The notes: generated from the letters alone by a model not told the origin. Positions 1 through 11,650 are shown, counted from the first letter of the stretch. The stretch: 64,000 nucleotides of DNA from Kitagawia praeruptora (GCA_037693485.1 CM075344.1:23706501-23770500), one strand, 5' to 3'. Made by a program: numbers and translations.

Positions 1-247
1 CCCTTTCTGACTCTGTCCACTTTGATGGATCCTTGGCCTCATAAGCTCTAGGGATTGTTATGGTTCCAACAGTCTTCTCTGGTATCTCTTGTTGTGGAAC
101 AAAAGGACCATTCTTGAGAATCTCAGGATACAAGGGATGAGAGGCTTTGATGAACAACATCATCTTTATCTTCCAGAGGTTGAAGTTTTCTTTATCAAAC
201 TTAGGGACCTTCACCGTTCCTGTAGTCTTTGGTGTATTCGAACTCAT
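1..247 (-). CDS. Partial Ty1/copia gag, N-terminal end (element E1)
   Basis: Reading the minus strand from the ATG at 247-245 gives an open frame of 82 codons that runs off the left edge. It begins MSSNTPKTTG and continues with KFDKENFNLWKIKMMLF, the typical start of a plant copia Gag (F-x-N-L/Y-x-x-W-K-x-x-M-x-x-F/Y). Gag is the capsid protein of the virus-like particle. The frame starts 32 bases inside a tRNA-iMet primer site, so the start choice is firm. The rest of gag and pol lies to the left of the window. No stop is seen in the visible part. Confidence 0.85.
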   Translation of the reverse strand, partial: MSSNTPKTTGTVKVPKFDKENFNLWKIKMMLFIKASHPLYPEILKNGPFVPQQEIPEKTVGTITIPRAYEAKDPSKWTESER

Positions 248-278
248 GATCGTTTCTCTGTTTTTGAATAAACAGCCC

Positions 279-290
279 GCTCTGATACCA
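279..290 (-). promoter_or_regulatory. Primer binding site of E1 (initiator Met tRNA)
   Basis: The minus strand reads TGGTATCAGAGC, complementary to the 3' end of plant initiator methionine tRNA, the usual primer of copia elements. Two bases separate it from the LTR edge at 293. Confidence 0.85.
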
Positions 291-292
291 CT

Positions 293-1607
293 TGTTGAGT
301 ATTGAACACGGTAAAAGAATACAGAGGGGGGGTGAATGGATTCTTGAACTTTTCTTTGATTGAGTCTGTGTAGCAGATAAGTGCCTGTGTGTGCAGAAAC
401 TAAGGTGCGGATAAATAAACAACACAAGACACAATATCACTTTAATCTAATGTATATTAGATAAAGGTTGCTACAATCTGTGAATACAAATGGTAGTATT
501 CTCAGCTTCGTTTTTCTCAGAAAGATATAGCTTACAGTGTATGAAAAACTTGACTCCCAAAGTTTTTAAGTTATGAAGTGAGGCTGTGTCCTTATAGAAC
601 ATGGATACAGCCTGCTTACTACAAATAAGGTAGCTGAAACACATTACTTTCTAGTCTGTCTATCCTTTTTGAGTAAGTGTCCAAACGGTTACAGATTTGA
701 CTTTGCAAAGCCTGTTTAGATCCACTTCTTTAGCTCCTTGTCTCTTCTATATCTCTCCAAGCTTCCTTGTAGGCTTTCCAGAGCACGTTACAGGTTGTGG
801 TCCATAAAGTGCATTGGCTTGTTGCAGGTTTCTGACTTGTACAATTTCTTCAGTATTTTGTCTCCAAGAATGTATTCGAGAAGTGACTAAGTAAGTGATT
901 CGAGAACTAGAATTGACTTGATCGATAACTCTGAGTTCTCGAATACTGTTATAGTGACATATCGAACCACTTCTCGAATAGCTCTTTTCCATCAGGATTC
1001 CTTGAGTTGTCGAATAGAGCATTTGACTTATCGAATCCTCGAGTTGTCGAATAGCTTTCTGAGTCTTTGAGATATCGAATGGAACTTTGACTTGTTGACT
1101 CTTTGAGAACTCGAATACCATCTTGACTTGTTGACTTCTTGAGTTCTCGAATAGAGTAGTAGACATATCGAATCCCTGAGATATTGAATGAGATATCGAA
1201 CAGTGTATTCAGAGATATCGAATAGTGTCTTGAGATATCGAATCTCTGACTTCTCGAATGCTGGACTTCTCGAATAGACAAATATACTTCTCGAATTGGT
1301 ACTTAGGCAAATTCTTCATCTCTTCAAATCCCAACTGTGATTATTTGGCAGTCTTTAACTCCTTGCTTGAGGCATGAACCATGGAACTTCTTTCAAGCAT
1401 TATTCTAGACTCTATTTGTACAGTTACACAACTAGGATTTGATGCCTATTACAAGTACAATACAAACAGAAACTCTACAACTAGAGGTTCCCTCAGTTAA
1501 GAGGTCATGTAAGTAATGCAAAGCATTACAAACAATTAGGCTTGTTATTAGATGTATACAGGCATGCCTCTGTAACTAACAAGCTAGTAACAGGAGCAGA
1601 TCCAACA
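293..1607 (-). repeat. 5' LTR of copia element E1
   Basis: The inner edge is fixed at 293 (TGTTG on the plus strand) by the adjacent primer site. The outer edge is an estimate: CAACA at 1603-1607 forms a 5-bp inverted repeat with TGTTG, giving an LTR of about 1.3 kb. The partner LTR is outside the window, so neither the outer edge nor a target duplication can be confirmed. The LTR contains a dense array of TCGAAT motifs (separate entry). Confidence 0.6.
870..1300. repeat. Degenerate TCGAAT motif array in the E1 LTR
   Basis: About 20 copies of a short motif ending in TCGAA(T) occur in about 430 bases, as TTCTCGAAT, GATATCGAAT, GTTGTCGAAT and similar. Spacing is irregular (roughly 10-40 bp), so this is not a simple tandem satellite. 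Two overlapping minus-strand ORFs here (747-1166, 949-1281) look repetitive in peptide terms only because of this motif and are not taken as genes. One more copy overlaps the start of E1 gag (about 235-241). Confidence 0.8.
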
Positions 1608-2394
1608 TTCTCGATGCCAAAACATATTTACTGTCCCAGGACCAGTAAACACACATAAACTCGCACTTAACAAACAAAAGTTGCAGAAACACACACACGA
1701 GCATATAGACACACATACACACGCGGCACAGAACAGAAGAACATATCAGATTACACCGAAAACAAAAGAAATCTTGGTGGCTGGTGGCGTGTGGCTGCAA
1801 AAACAGAGGTGAGTCTTTTTTTTAATGTTCATCCAGCAATTATCTCTAAAAAATATAATATCAAAACAAATCAGACATCCATAGTAATATAACAAAATAG
1901 AAATAAGGTAATACCTTAAAATTGAAGCTTGGAAACCAAATTGGATCCAAAATAAAAGAAATCCTAATTTTGAACCCAAACTGAAGCAGCAACTGCGTTA
2001 AAGTATACAAATCAGCTCTGAAATAAAAGAATTCGAACAAGCAATAAACACTTAAATAAAAAAAGACCTAAATCGGATCCAAATCGAAGATGCCCAAAAT
2101 CAAAGTATAATTTTTTGACAACTACTTCCTAACCATTATCACATATTCAAATTTATTATACTAGTCCAATCTATATGGCCACAAAGTATAATTTTAACTA
2201 CTCCCTAGTTATTATCACATATACAAATTTAAGAGAGGTGGTGGCACAAGGTTTTTTAAGGAAGTATAAGGCTAACACTTTGGTAATAACTGGTATGCAC
2301 CAGTGTGCACACAGTATGCACACAGTATGCACACAGTATTAACACTTTGAAGTGTGATATTAGCAGAGACAACTTTTCTATAATTATATGAAGT
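1608..2394. other. Unassigned AT-rich DNA between E1 and L1
   Basis: No coding frame with recognisable content. A short tandem stretch of GTATGCACACA units lies at about 2300-2338. Because L1 inserted at 2394/7098, this stretch was once continuous with 7103-8355 and may be the interior of the CACTA element that ends at 8355. Confidence 0.4.
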
Positions 2395-3675
2395 TGTTAA
2401 TAGTATTTTTATGTGTTCGTTCGCAGGGAAGGACTGAATGTAATATCAAGCTCAAGTATCTTATCTCTCACAATTTAGAAGTGTAAAAGAGTGTTTGGGT
2501 TGTTTATAAACTAAATTAAACTAATTATCAATCAAGAATAAAATATAAGAGGAAAACAATCCAAGAACTGGGGTTCTTCACTTGGTTTCAATGCACATTC
2601 AAATATCTATGTGATGTCTACGTTCTTACTTTGCTGAAAACAATTCTTCTAAGGTTATAAAGTTCTCTTCCAAGATACAATATAATGTCTACAACTACAC
2701 CTTAATTGTCACTTCCGTGATACAATCAAAGACAATCATAAACTATTAAGCACCAAGAATTATAAGTCTCACAATTCACATATTAATCTCCCAATCAAAT
2801 ACTTGAATTATGTCTGTTAAATCATGTACTAAAATTGCAACTCCTCTTCCAAGTTATTACAATCCCTAAAATCCAATCAAAGGTTCATGACTCCCCTAAT
2901 TGTGTTAAGCTCTCAATAACAGATCAGCAAAGCAAGAAAATCACAGATAATTAAACACACATGATTTCCATGGAATACTACCCAATCCTCAGATTAGAGA
3001 TTTAGTTACACATAATTAAGGAAGAAAACAAAACACATGAATTAATAGAAGAACTCATAATTATAAGAATATAAGAAAAACCTTTAATCTTCAATCTTCA
3101 AAGAAAATAATAGTTCTCCAGAAAAAATCCCTAAAAGCTGCGTACAAAGTTGTATCTATAAAATAGTATTTCTCCTCTATATCTAAATTAATAACCTAGA
3201 TGTGTTTATATAGATACTCCAAGTCTTGCCCAGCAAGAAATTGCCTTCTATTACAATTAGAATTTAAAGAAGGTACCCAAAACTGCCCAGAATACATTTA
3301 GAATTAGAAAAAGGGCAAAACAGTAAATTCCCAGCCTTCTTTTACAAGATCACGTGCGCGATTTCATTCAGCATATTTCTTGCACGTGCTATCTATCCCA
3401 GGTTGTAGAAAATCTCTCAAGCTTCGCGTGGGCAGTAAGATCGCTGAAAACGGACTTCTAGAACTCCAGATATGGCCAAAACAGTGTAGACTGCGCAACC
3501 TTCCCGGAAAATCCGAATTTTAATCAATTAAATCTCCAAAAACGACAGAAGCATTGATATTCTTGCAAACCTGCACAACTACACAAAACACATCAAAACT
3601 ACACAAACTTGAGTCCAAAATAATCAATTTAAGCCGATTTAGAATGCTCCAAGTGGATATAAAATCCACTTATCA
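2395..3675 (-). repeat. 3' LTR of L1
   Basis: Direct repeat of 5815-7097 with about 1.3% difference. On the minus strand it follows the polypurine tract AAGTTTGGGGGTG, which makes it the 3' LTR. Confidence 0.9.
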
Positions 3676-3893
3676 AACACCCCCAAACTTAAACCGATGC
3701 TTGTCCTCAAGCATAAACAATTACAACTAACTAACTAGTACCACTTCCGTAGGTGATCACGGTTGCATTTGGCATATGCAACAAGCCCTTTAAACCCCTA
3801 GGCAGCCCTAGTGGACGAGTAAGGTCTCGTGAGGGCCTATAGCGAATGTACCCACAAAATCCAATGCAATGCAATGCATGAATGCAACTAAAT
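3676..3893 (-). repeat. Conserved internal block 1 of L1 (with 3' polypurine tract)
   Basis: The plus strand starts with CACCCCCAAACTTAAAC (polypurine tract on the minus strand). The block then matches L2 at 21317-21535 almost base for base, although the two elements' LTRs are largely different. It ends in a run of ATGCA repeats. No coding potential is seen, so conservation suggests a cis-acting role in replication or packaging (inference). Confidence 0.75.
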
Positions 3894-4408
3894 GAAAATG
3901 CAAAGATCCCCCTTCAAACTCACCAAACCAACTAACAAGCAAACATCTCAAAGAATGCAAATAAATCCAAGCAGAGCTCGACTAAGTCCCTGTATACTAA
4001 CAATACATGACAGAAACGTGCGTGTGTGCGATGCTCATCAGAAATACTCCCAACACTAGGTCAAAAATCATACCTATTCTTCGCCAAGACAATCACAGGT
4101 TTATAAATAGAATAGACTGTAGACACTTCATAACTTAGAAACACCTCCATCCTCATTCAAGTTAGCCAGGAATTCATGCTTTATTACTACACTACGACAC
4201 ATAATACCACAAACAACACGCATGCTTATTTAACCGTGCAATGAATGAGACCCCAAAAGGCTTATACAATAATACCCATGTAGCGAGGGTTAGGTCAGCA
4301 ATCCCAAACCACAAGGCTTTAGGTTACTAGGACTAAGTCCCCTCAGACTTAATTACTCGAGTATTAAAGAGCTCACTCTGGTTAATTCTGCATTTAAACA
4401 ATTAAACT

Positions 4409-4460
4409 ATTGACTCTTTTTTTTTTTTTTTCTTTTTTTTTTCTTGTTTTTTTTTTCATG
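4409..4460. repeat. Poly-T tract inside L1
   Basis: A nearly pure T run broken by single C or G bases. L2 has a comparable pyrimidine tract at 22132-22223, in the same place between conserved blocks 1 and 2. Confidence 0.8.
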
Positions 4461-4885
4461 CAATCTGGAATGAGAATTCTCAATTCCAACCATAGACTAC
4501 TCATATAAATATGAGCTGGCTACTAGTCATTTGACACCTAGCCATTATTCAACAAATATTAACAACTAGCATGAAATCCCTGGTTTCCCCCAAACTTAGA
4601 CTTTAGTGCTCCTACGCCATCAAGGGAATAACGAAAATTCTAAATATAATCAGGTGATTAAATCTCAAAACTCCAAACAAGCATGACCTCAACCTAGCCC
4701 AAAAGCAAACAATGAGACTGTGTAAAAGTTTTGTTCCCGTAACATGCAAGTTAATTCCTAGGAACTATAAATCAGCCCTCTACTCATCATCACCACACTC
4801 AATTAAAACATCTACCTATCAATCAGAATCAGCTCGTCCTAAGGGATCATGAAATATGCATGCCATGAAAATGCAACTAAATGAA

Positions 4886-5112
4886 AACTCACATGGTATA
4901 CGAAAAATAAAAACAAAATGTCCTATATGAAACAAACGTAGATAACACAACATATATACATGATTTACTACTAATAATATGCAAAGCATGAAATCCTACA
5001 TGAACAAATAATACAACAACAACTACTAATCCCTCAAACCACCCCCAAACTTAAAATATTCAATGTCCGCATTGAATGGAAGTAAATACAAGGGATAGCA
5101 GAAAACATACCT
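4886..5112 (-). repeat. Conserved internal block 2 of L1 (internal polypurine tract)
   Basis: Matches L2 at 22955-23181 with few differences. It contains ACCCCCAAACTTAAAAT (5041-5057), which on the minus strand is a second copy of the polypurine core AAGTTTGGGGGT found at the 3' LTR. A third related run is at about 4587-4600 (CCCCCAAACTTAG). Confidence 0.7.
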
Positions 5113-5369
5113 ACTCGTCCTCCTCCTCGGAGGAGTCAGAATCTGGCGGTGGATACTGCGTACGAGCTCCATAGACTGGCCACCTTGCCTGAATACTAAA
5201 AACCACCAATTGACAAGAACACAAATTCGTAATAAAAATAAGATTAGAGAAAAAGATTTACCCAATACGAATCGAAGAGGTGAACTTGCAATTAATTCCT
5301 CTTTAGAATTGAATTTTTAGAGATTTAAATAAATAGAAGAGGAATTGGAATTTTATGGATAAGTGGGTA

Positions 5370-5370
5370 T

Positions 5371-5435
<65 letters not shown>

Positions 5436-5452
5436 TAATAAATATGAATAAT

Positions 5453-5493
<41 letters not shown>

Positions 5494-5495
5494 TG
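5370..5495. repeat. AAT microsatellite in L1 interior
   Basis: Runs of AAT/ATA units with small interruptions. L2 has no equivalent, so it expanded in L1 or its lineage. Confidence 0.9.
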
Positions 5496-5794
5496 AATTA
5501 GAATAGAAATAGGTTTAGAATTTTGAAGAAAAGATAGGAGTTTTGGAATTGAAATAGGAAAAGAATTAGGTGCAAAGATGAGAGTATAAATAGAATGGGG
5601 TGAGAGAAATATTTTTTTTTTTTACAACAGGTCCGCACAATACTCACAAACCCACACTGAAAGTTTTTTTTTTTCTGATCACTGCTGGGCATGCGCAGCT
5701 TGCGCGCATGGGGGCAAATTGCCTGAAGACCAGACACGCCAACGCAACTTGCGCATCAGGGGCGCAAATTGCCTCTATACCAGTAACGCAAATT

Positions 5795-5811
5795 CCCCGG
5801 CAGCGGCGCCA
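5795..5811 (-). promoter_or_regulatory. Primer binding site of L1
   Basis: The minus strand reads TGGCGCCGCTGCCGGGG, three bases from the LTR edge. This matches the primer site class of many plant Ty3-type elements (TGGCGCC...GCCGGGG). Confidence 0.88.
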
Positions 5812-5814
5812 ATT

Positions 5815-7097
5815 TGTTAATAGTATTTTTATGTGTTCGTTCGCAGGGAAGGACTGAATGTAATATCAAGCTCAAGTATCTTATCTCTCACAATTTAGAA
5901 GTGTAAAATAGTGTTTGGGTTGTTTATAAACTAAATTAAACTAATTATCAATCAAGAATAAAATATAAGAGGAAAACAATCCAAGAACTGGGGTTCTTCA
6001 CTTGGTTTCAATGCACATTCAAATATCTATGTGATGTCTATGTTCTTACTCTGCTGAAAACAATTCTTCTAAGGTTATAAAGTTCTCTTCCAAGATACAA
6101 TATAATGTCTACAACTACACCTTAATTGTCACAGAATTGTGATACAATCAAAGACAATCATAAACTATTAAGCACCAAGAATTTTAAGTCTCACAATTCG
6201 CATATTAATCTCCCAATCAAATACTTGAATTATGTCTGTTAAATCATGTACTAAAATTGCAACTCCTCTTCCAAGTTATTATAATCCCTAAAATCCAATC
6301 AAAGGTTCATGACTCCCCTAATTGTGTTAAGCTCTCAATAACAGATCAGCAAAGCAAGAAAATCACAGATAATTAAACACACATGATTTCCAAGGAATAC
6401 TACCCAATCCTCATATTAGAGATTTAGTTACACATAATTAAGGAAGAAAACAAAACACATGAATTAATAGAAGAACTCATAATTATAAGAATATAAGAAA
6501 AACCTTTAATCTTCAATCTTCAAAGAAAATAATAGTTCTCCAGAAAAAATCCCTAAAAGCTGCGTACAAAGTTGTATCTATAAAATAGTATTTCTCCTCT
6601 ATATCTAAATTAATAACCTAGATGTGTTTATATAGATACTCCAAGTCTTGCCCAGCAAGAAATTGCCTTCTATTACAATTAGAATTTAAAGAAGGTACCC
6701 AAAACTGCCCAGAATACAATTAGAATTAGAAAAAGGGCAAAACAGTAAATTCTCAGCATTCTTTTACAAGATCACGTGCGCGATTTCATTCAGCATATTT
6801 CTTGCACGTGCTATCTATCCCAGGTTGTAGAAAATCTCTCAAGCTTCGCGTGGGCAGTAAGATCGCTGAAAACGGACTTCTAGAACTCCATATATGGCCA
6901 AAACAGTGTAGACTGCGCAACCTTCCCGGAAAATCCGAATTTTAATCAATTAAATCTCCAAAAACGACAGAAGCATTGATATTCTTGCAAACCTGCACAA
7001 CTACACAAAACACATCAAAACTACACAAACTTGAGTCCAAAACAATCAATTTAAGCCGATTTAGAATGCTCCAAGTGGATATAAAATCCACTTATCA
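5815..7097 (-). repeat. 5' LTR of L1
   Basis: Adjacent to the primer site, therefore the 5' LTR in minus orientation. Ends TGTTAA...TTATCA on the plus strand. Confidence 0.9.
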
Positions 7098-7102
7098 AAA
7101 GT

Positions 7103-8150
7103 ATTCAGACTACAAAACTTATCTTGTGACATTTTGAACTGTAAACCTTACCTTTTCCAGCCCATCTCCATCTCCAGACAAAGTTCTCTGTCATATTCAT
7201 GACATTCCATGACATAAAACAAAATCGACCCTGAAACAAGAGGCAACAAACAATCATTGAACAATTACATCAAAGCAGAAGAGTTAAATCGAACAAGAAT
7301 GAAACCAATTTGAACCCAAATTGAAGAAGCCCTAAATCAAAGAATTCGCCAAATTCGGAAAAGCCCTAAATCAGAAATGCCCAAATTGACGAGTAACTGA
7401 TCCAAGAACAATCAATTGAAGTCATTTTCAGGAGCAATTTATGGATCAAGAGAGGGAGAGCGCGAAACCGTGGCTTTATGAATGTGAGATCTGAGAAAGA
7501 AAGAGCGGCTTTTTGTTGGAGTGAAATAATTGAAATATTAAAAGAGCGGTGCTTTTGCCGCTAACACTTTTTCATTTGTATCCGTGCCAGTTTGTCAGAT
7601 TCTGGTGCCCCTATGTCCCATAAATATTACAATTATATTTACTAAAAGTTTAATTTTTATTTTTAAAAAATTTATTTGGTAATTTTAATCTTAATTTATA
7701 TCTCCTAAAAAGTACATTAATTTGTATATACCAATTTATATAAATCTTTTTAATTTATAAAAAATTGTTTTGTAAGAAAAATACTATTTTAACAAAATTA
7801 GATTAATTCTTCTATCAAATAATAATTCATTTTTAGGTTCTTTGTTAAAATTTGAAGGAAAATTATTCGAAAAACCTATGTTTTTAGACTTATTTTTAAA
7901 ATTGCAATTAACATTAAACTAATTTTAATGATATATTAAAATTTATTAAGAAAAAAAAAATCAATTTAAAAATTTTGTTTAATAATAATTTAATGAACAT
8001 AAAAATAAAATTATTCACCTTAAAACGTTTTAACATTTTTATTGAAATATTCTTGATTTTTATAAAAACTTATTGATAATTTTTGTCCAAATAAATTAAT
8101 TTTCATGTGAAAAAACGTTAAACTTTTATTTTTTTAGTAGAAAATGTAAA
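7103..8150. other. Non-coding DNA, probably CACTA interior
   Basis: The stretch 7200-7500 read on the minus strand resembles a plant 5' leader (GATTTAGGGCTTCTTC type sequence). From 7600 it is very AT-rich. No protein is recognised. It leads into the CACTA terminal region ending at 8355, so it is probably part of that element. Confidence 0.4.
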
Positions 8151-8159
8151 ATTTTGTTC

Positions 8160-8355
8160 ATTGCAAAATTATGTCAACACAATTTGATACCTACAGCAAC
8201 ATGGCAACACTTTTATTCTATAGCAACATAATTTTGCTACCTGAGGCAACATAAAAATGATAATGTTGTCTTAGCAAAAAACATCATGGCAAAGGCAACA
8301 TATTTGATGGCAACACAGGCTAAAAATGTTGTCGTAGGCCTTTTATGGTGTAGTG
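8160..8355. mobile_element. Terminus of a CACTA transposon (En/Spm type)
   Basis: Read inward from 8355 on the minus strand the sequence starts CACTACACCATAAAAGG, the signature terminus of CACTA elements. It is followed by subterminal repeats of a GCAACA/TGTTGC motif (at least nine between 8195 and 8330). The element cuts the gag of E3 after codons for GDTEE. No matching second end was found in the window, so it lies to the left or was lost. Confidence 0.75.
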
Positions 8356-9211
8356 CTTCTTCCGTGTCCCCTTGTATGATGTCCTCATCATTAAGTCCAA
8401 CAAGTGCTAGATTGATTATTTCTTCACTTGATTCATTATCAGAAGTCGATTCCCCATCATCACTCCAAGGTAAAAGTGCTTTAGATTTTCTTTTGTCCTT
8501 TGAGGCAGCTTGCTGCTTTGGCTTATTTTTCAGCCTATAGCAATCCCTTTTGTAGTGACCCAGTTTGCCACATTTAAAACAAGCTTGATCGCTGGTTTCT
8601 TTTGAGAACTTCTGGTTGGTGGAGAGTATCTTCTCCTTCTTCATCTTGTTTCTGAGCTTAATCATCTTATTGATCTTCCTTGTTATGATAGCAAGGTATT
8701 CATCAGATTCATCATCAGATTCCAGCTTGCTGACAGAATCAGCATTCAGTGCTAAGTTCTTCATTTGAGAGGCTTGTGCATGAGTATCACTTTTCTTGCT
8801 TTCCAGAATTTTACTTTCAAATTGTTCCAATTCAGCAAACACAGCCAATTGATCCATAATATCAATGTTTGGTGATGATTCCAAGGCCGTCACCTTTGGT
8901 TCAAAGACAAATGGCACCGCACTTAGGATTTTCAGATTGATTTCTTCTTGAGGGATGGTATTTCCAAGTTACTTTAGTGCATTCATATTCATTTGAAACC
9001 TTGCCTGACTTTCTCTGATTGTTTCACTTTCTTCAAGTTTGAAATTTCCAAACTCATTCATTAGCTTGCTTAGTTTCACCTTCTTTAAACTTTTAGATCC
9101 TTCATGACATAACTCCAATGTATCCCATATTTCTTTTGCTGTTTTGCATGAAAATATCTTATCACATTCAGTTGAACACAATCCATTCATGAGGGAGTTC
9201 CTAGCCTTGCC
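8356..9211 (-). pseudogene. Copia gag of element E3, C-terminal part
   Basis: This continues the reading frame interrupted at 25915. After removing L2 and one copy of its target duplication, the codons read through YGYNGKARNSLMNGL. It then gives the Gag core (CDKIFSCKTAKEIWDTLE, 9180-9070) and a CCHC zinc knuckle CFKCGKLGHYKRDC (about 8530-8580). An in-frame TAA at 8971-8969 follows NALK. The frame ends where the CACTA terminus begins. Gag is the particle protein; this copy is dead because of the stop and two insertions. Two AGCTTGCTG motifs lie in it (about 8508 and 8724). Confidence 0.85.
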
Positions 9212-9216
9212 ATTGT

Positions 9217-9640
9217 TGTTTGCACTAAATCATGCAAGCGTACATGGTCACAAGTAATATATGAATAAGTCAAGTTCGTTCCCACAGAGATCTGGTTTTT
9301 AATTCAGTTTAGTACCTATGCAACAATGTATGATTATTATTCACTACTAAGACAAATAACAATTTTGGGTTTAATAAACTAAATTAACTAAGAATTAAAT
9401 TAACAAGCTAAGAATTAACTAACTAACGAGAATTGGAATCGAATTACTTCTGCAAGAGAAAACATGGAATCCTAACTTCATTAAATACTTTGCTTAGATC
9501 TGGCGCCTTTAATCACTATATGCAATGGTTATGATATTTGATCAGACAACACGAAACAAGTACACGCTACCTGTCAACATACGTATACCAAACTACCCAT
9601 ACATCCACAAAAGAGATAGAAGATGAATAGACACCAATTA
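9217..9640 (-). repeat. 3' LTR of L2, left piece
   Basis: Matches 24329-24752 with several substitutions. It is cut at 9640 by copia element E2 and continues at 20150. Confidence 0.92.
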
Positions 9641-10156
9641 TGTTAGGTCGAATACACAATAGGTAATCAAATACTGTATGAGTAACTTAACAAGAACACA
9701 CTGTTTAATACTTAAAAACTGTTTGGAATTAACAATTCCTCTCTCAGTGATGTAAAATATCACAGAGAGCTGCTTAGGTTACAATCAATGAATTTCTCAA
9801 TGTTCGATACCCTTCTAGGGTTAACCTAACTGTATTTATAAAACATACAGCTTCGTACAATCAGTAATTGATTCTCCTATAATTAAGCTATACAATTGAT
9901 ATCAATCACGATTGCTTCAAATCTTCCAAGTCAACTCAATCTCTTTGACAGCTTTCCAATCTTCAAAGATATTGCTTCCATATTTATCTTGTATCAATCT
10001 TCAAACACTGTTGACTCTTCAGACATTACCGCTACAGAGTTTAACAATCTCTGTTGCGCTTCCAGTCAGTGTTTAACTAAACTCTGACTGCTTCCAGCTA
10101 AACTCTGTTTTGTTACTTTAGCTTCCAAACACTGTTCTCATTAATCATTTCTAACA
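9641..10156 (-). repeat. 3' LTR of E2
   Basis: Starts TGTTAGGTCG and ends TTTCTAACA; 516 bp, essentially identical to 19634-20149. The small 63-codon ORF inside (9896-10087) repeats in the other LTR and is not a gene. Confidence 0.97.
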
Positions 10157-10171
10157 ATCTCCCCCAACTTG
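10157..10171 (-). promoter_or_regulatory. Polypurine tract of E2
   Basis: The minus strand reads AGTTGGGGGAGAT directly before the 3' LTR; it primes plus-strand DNA synthesis in LTR elements. Confidence 0.85.
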
Positions 10172-10305
10172 TTCATTAGCAAGAATGTACAAGTTTACAG
10201 TAAATGATGATGTCAAAACAAATACAAAGTCTACAGTGTTTAACAAACAGAGTTTAAGCTTTTACTTAACAAATTCTACAGAAAATAAGAAAATCCTTAC
10301 AGACT

Positions 10306-11650
10306 TCAAATTCTAATCTCTTGAAGATCTGGCATTGTTCTGAGATAGTCTATAAGCAATCTTCTTTCAGCATTTTCAAGCTCTATCTGCATAGCTTCCT
10401 TGATTTCTCTCAACTGAGGATCATTCTCATCAGTCTGATAGATAGCAGCTCTAAGATCGTAGATTTTGTTTCTCCTCATTTCATTTCCCAACCTGATATA
10501 TTTCACTTCCTCAGACTTCACATTAAAATCCAGAACAGTAATTCCAAGATCTGTCTTCAGCTTTGTAGTCCCCTTCTCCATTTCTATCAGATTCCCATTC
10601 CAGTCTCTGTACTTTGGAACATACTTGCTGTTGTACTTCATATTTCTTCTGGCAAGATTTTGAATCATCTTTTGTCTGAGTACATTTGCAACTGACTGAG
10701 CTCTTTGATTTCTTACTCTGAAAAGATACAGAACATATTCTAGTTCTTCCCAGTATTTTAAATCAATATCCTTCTCATCAACTTTAAACACTGTTCCATC
10801 AGCCATGAAATATAGCAGAAAATCCTTCTCTAAACTCTTTTGATTAACAAGCTGTACTGACTCCAGTCTGTCTAAACTCTCTTGAGTGACACCACGACCT
10901 GGAACAGCCAATGAAGAAGGATCTCTGGGACCAACATATTGTCTTGTGTCTCTGTGTGAGCCTATGCCTCCTTTGTTGTATCCGATTTTACCAGATAAGG
11001 CTCTACCATCAGTGAAATCCATTGGAACTGTAGCTTCTAGCCTTGAATCATGAAGAACACCTTTTCCAAATGTTGATTTCAACTGAGAAGACAATAATGG
11101 TGTGGTCACAACTTGTGCAGTAACAGAGGTTGTGTCTTCATTCTTCTGTACAACATGTGTATCAACAGAGGTTGTAACAATACTTTTCAGCTTTTGCTTA
11201 GCTTCTGCATCTGTTGGTTTTCTGAACACTTGCATCCTTTGATTTGTACCAACTGGTTCTTTGATTTGAATACCTTTAAGAACAGGCTTTGCAGCTTTAA
11301 CAACTTTCACATTCTTCTTTAATTTATCAGACTTTAAAGCCTTCAAATGCTTTTCTTGCAGACTCTTCTCTTCAGCTTTAGCATCTTCTATAGTAACTCC
11401 TTCTGCATTCTCTTCCATGAAAAGCTTAACAGCTAACTCCTCATCAGTCTTTGGATTTGATATTAATTCCAAACTCTTGGTTTTTGAAGTACCTTGAGTT
11501 TCAGTGTTTATTCCAACAGACTGTGACTTAAGAGATTTGCCAGATCTCAGAGTTAGTGTTTCAGAGTTTAAAGCCTTACTCTTATCACTTGCCCCTCCAT
11601 CTCCAGCATCATCCTTCTTTTCAAGCAGAGTTTGAGAAATTTTACATTTA
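10306..11650 (-). CDS. Extra 3' ORF of E2, main part (unknown function)
   Basis: An open frame of about 448 codons from near 11650 to the stop at 10306. The frame stays open further up to 11814, but there it overlaps 11648-11986 in another frame and looks non-coding. The protein is rich in Lys, Glu and Ser, with a basic low-complexity first third (AKAEEKSLQEKHLKALKSDK), a middle segment (YVGPRDPSSLAVPGRGV), and a charged C-terminal helix region (RLGNEMRRNKIYDLRAAIY; REIKEAMQIELENAERRLL) that may form a coiled coil. No transmembrane segment or catalytic motif is seen. It sits where SIRE-type elements carry an envelope-like ORF. I do not recognise a family with confidence. Confidence 0.7.

Larger units (their letters stand above)
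2395..7097 (-). mobile_element. L1: non-coding Ty3-type LTR retrotransposon (LARD-like)
   Basis: Two LTRs (2395-3675 and 5815-7097; 1281 and 1283 bp, roughly 17 differences by eye) start TGTTAA and end TTATCA on the plus strand. They flank a 2.1-kb interior without coding capacity. The primer site TGGCGCCGCTGCCGGGG next to the right LTR and the purine tract next to the left LTR put the element on the minus strand. Target duplication is gaagt (2390-2394) against aaagt (7098-7102), four of five matching. Lacking gag and pol, it must have moved with proteins supplied by another element. The primer site type is that of the Tat/Athila side of plant Ty3 elements (established knowledge); the exact lineage is inference. 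Confidence 0.88.

Noticed and set aside
747..1281. Two overlapping minus-strand ORFs with repeated FENSRSQQ and IREL type peptides
   Set aside because: The repetition comes from the TCGAAT nucleotide array in the E1 LTR and appears in more than one frame; no protein family is suggested.
4186..4200. CACTAC in the L1 interior as a CACTA end
   Set aside because: Following bases do not match the terminus at 8355, and the site is inside L1.
5600..5857. ORF of 85 codons on the plus strand
   Set aside because: Crosses the primer site and the LTR edge of L1; no coding signature.
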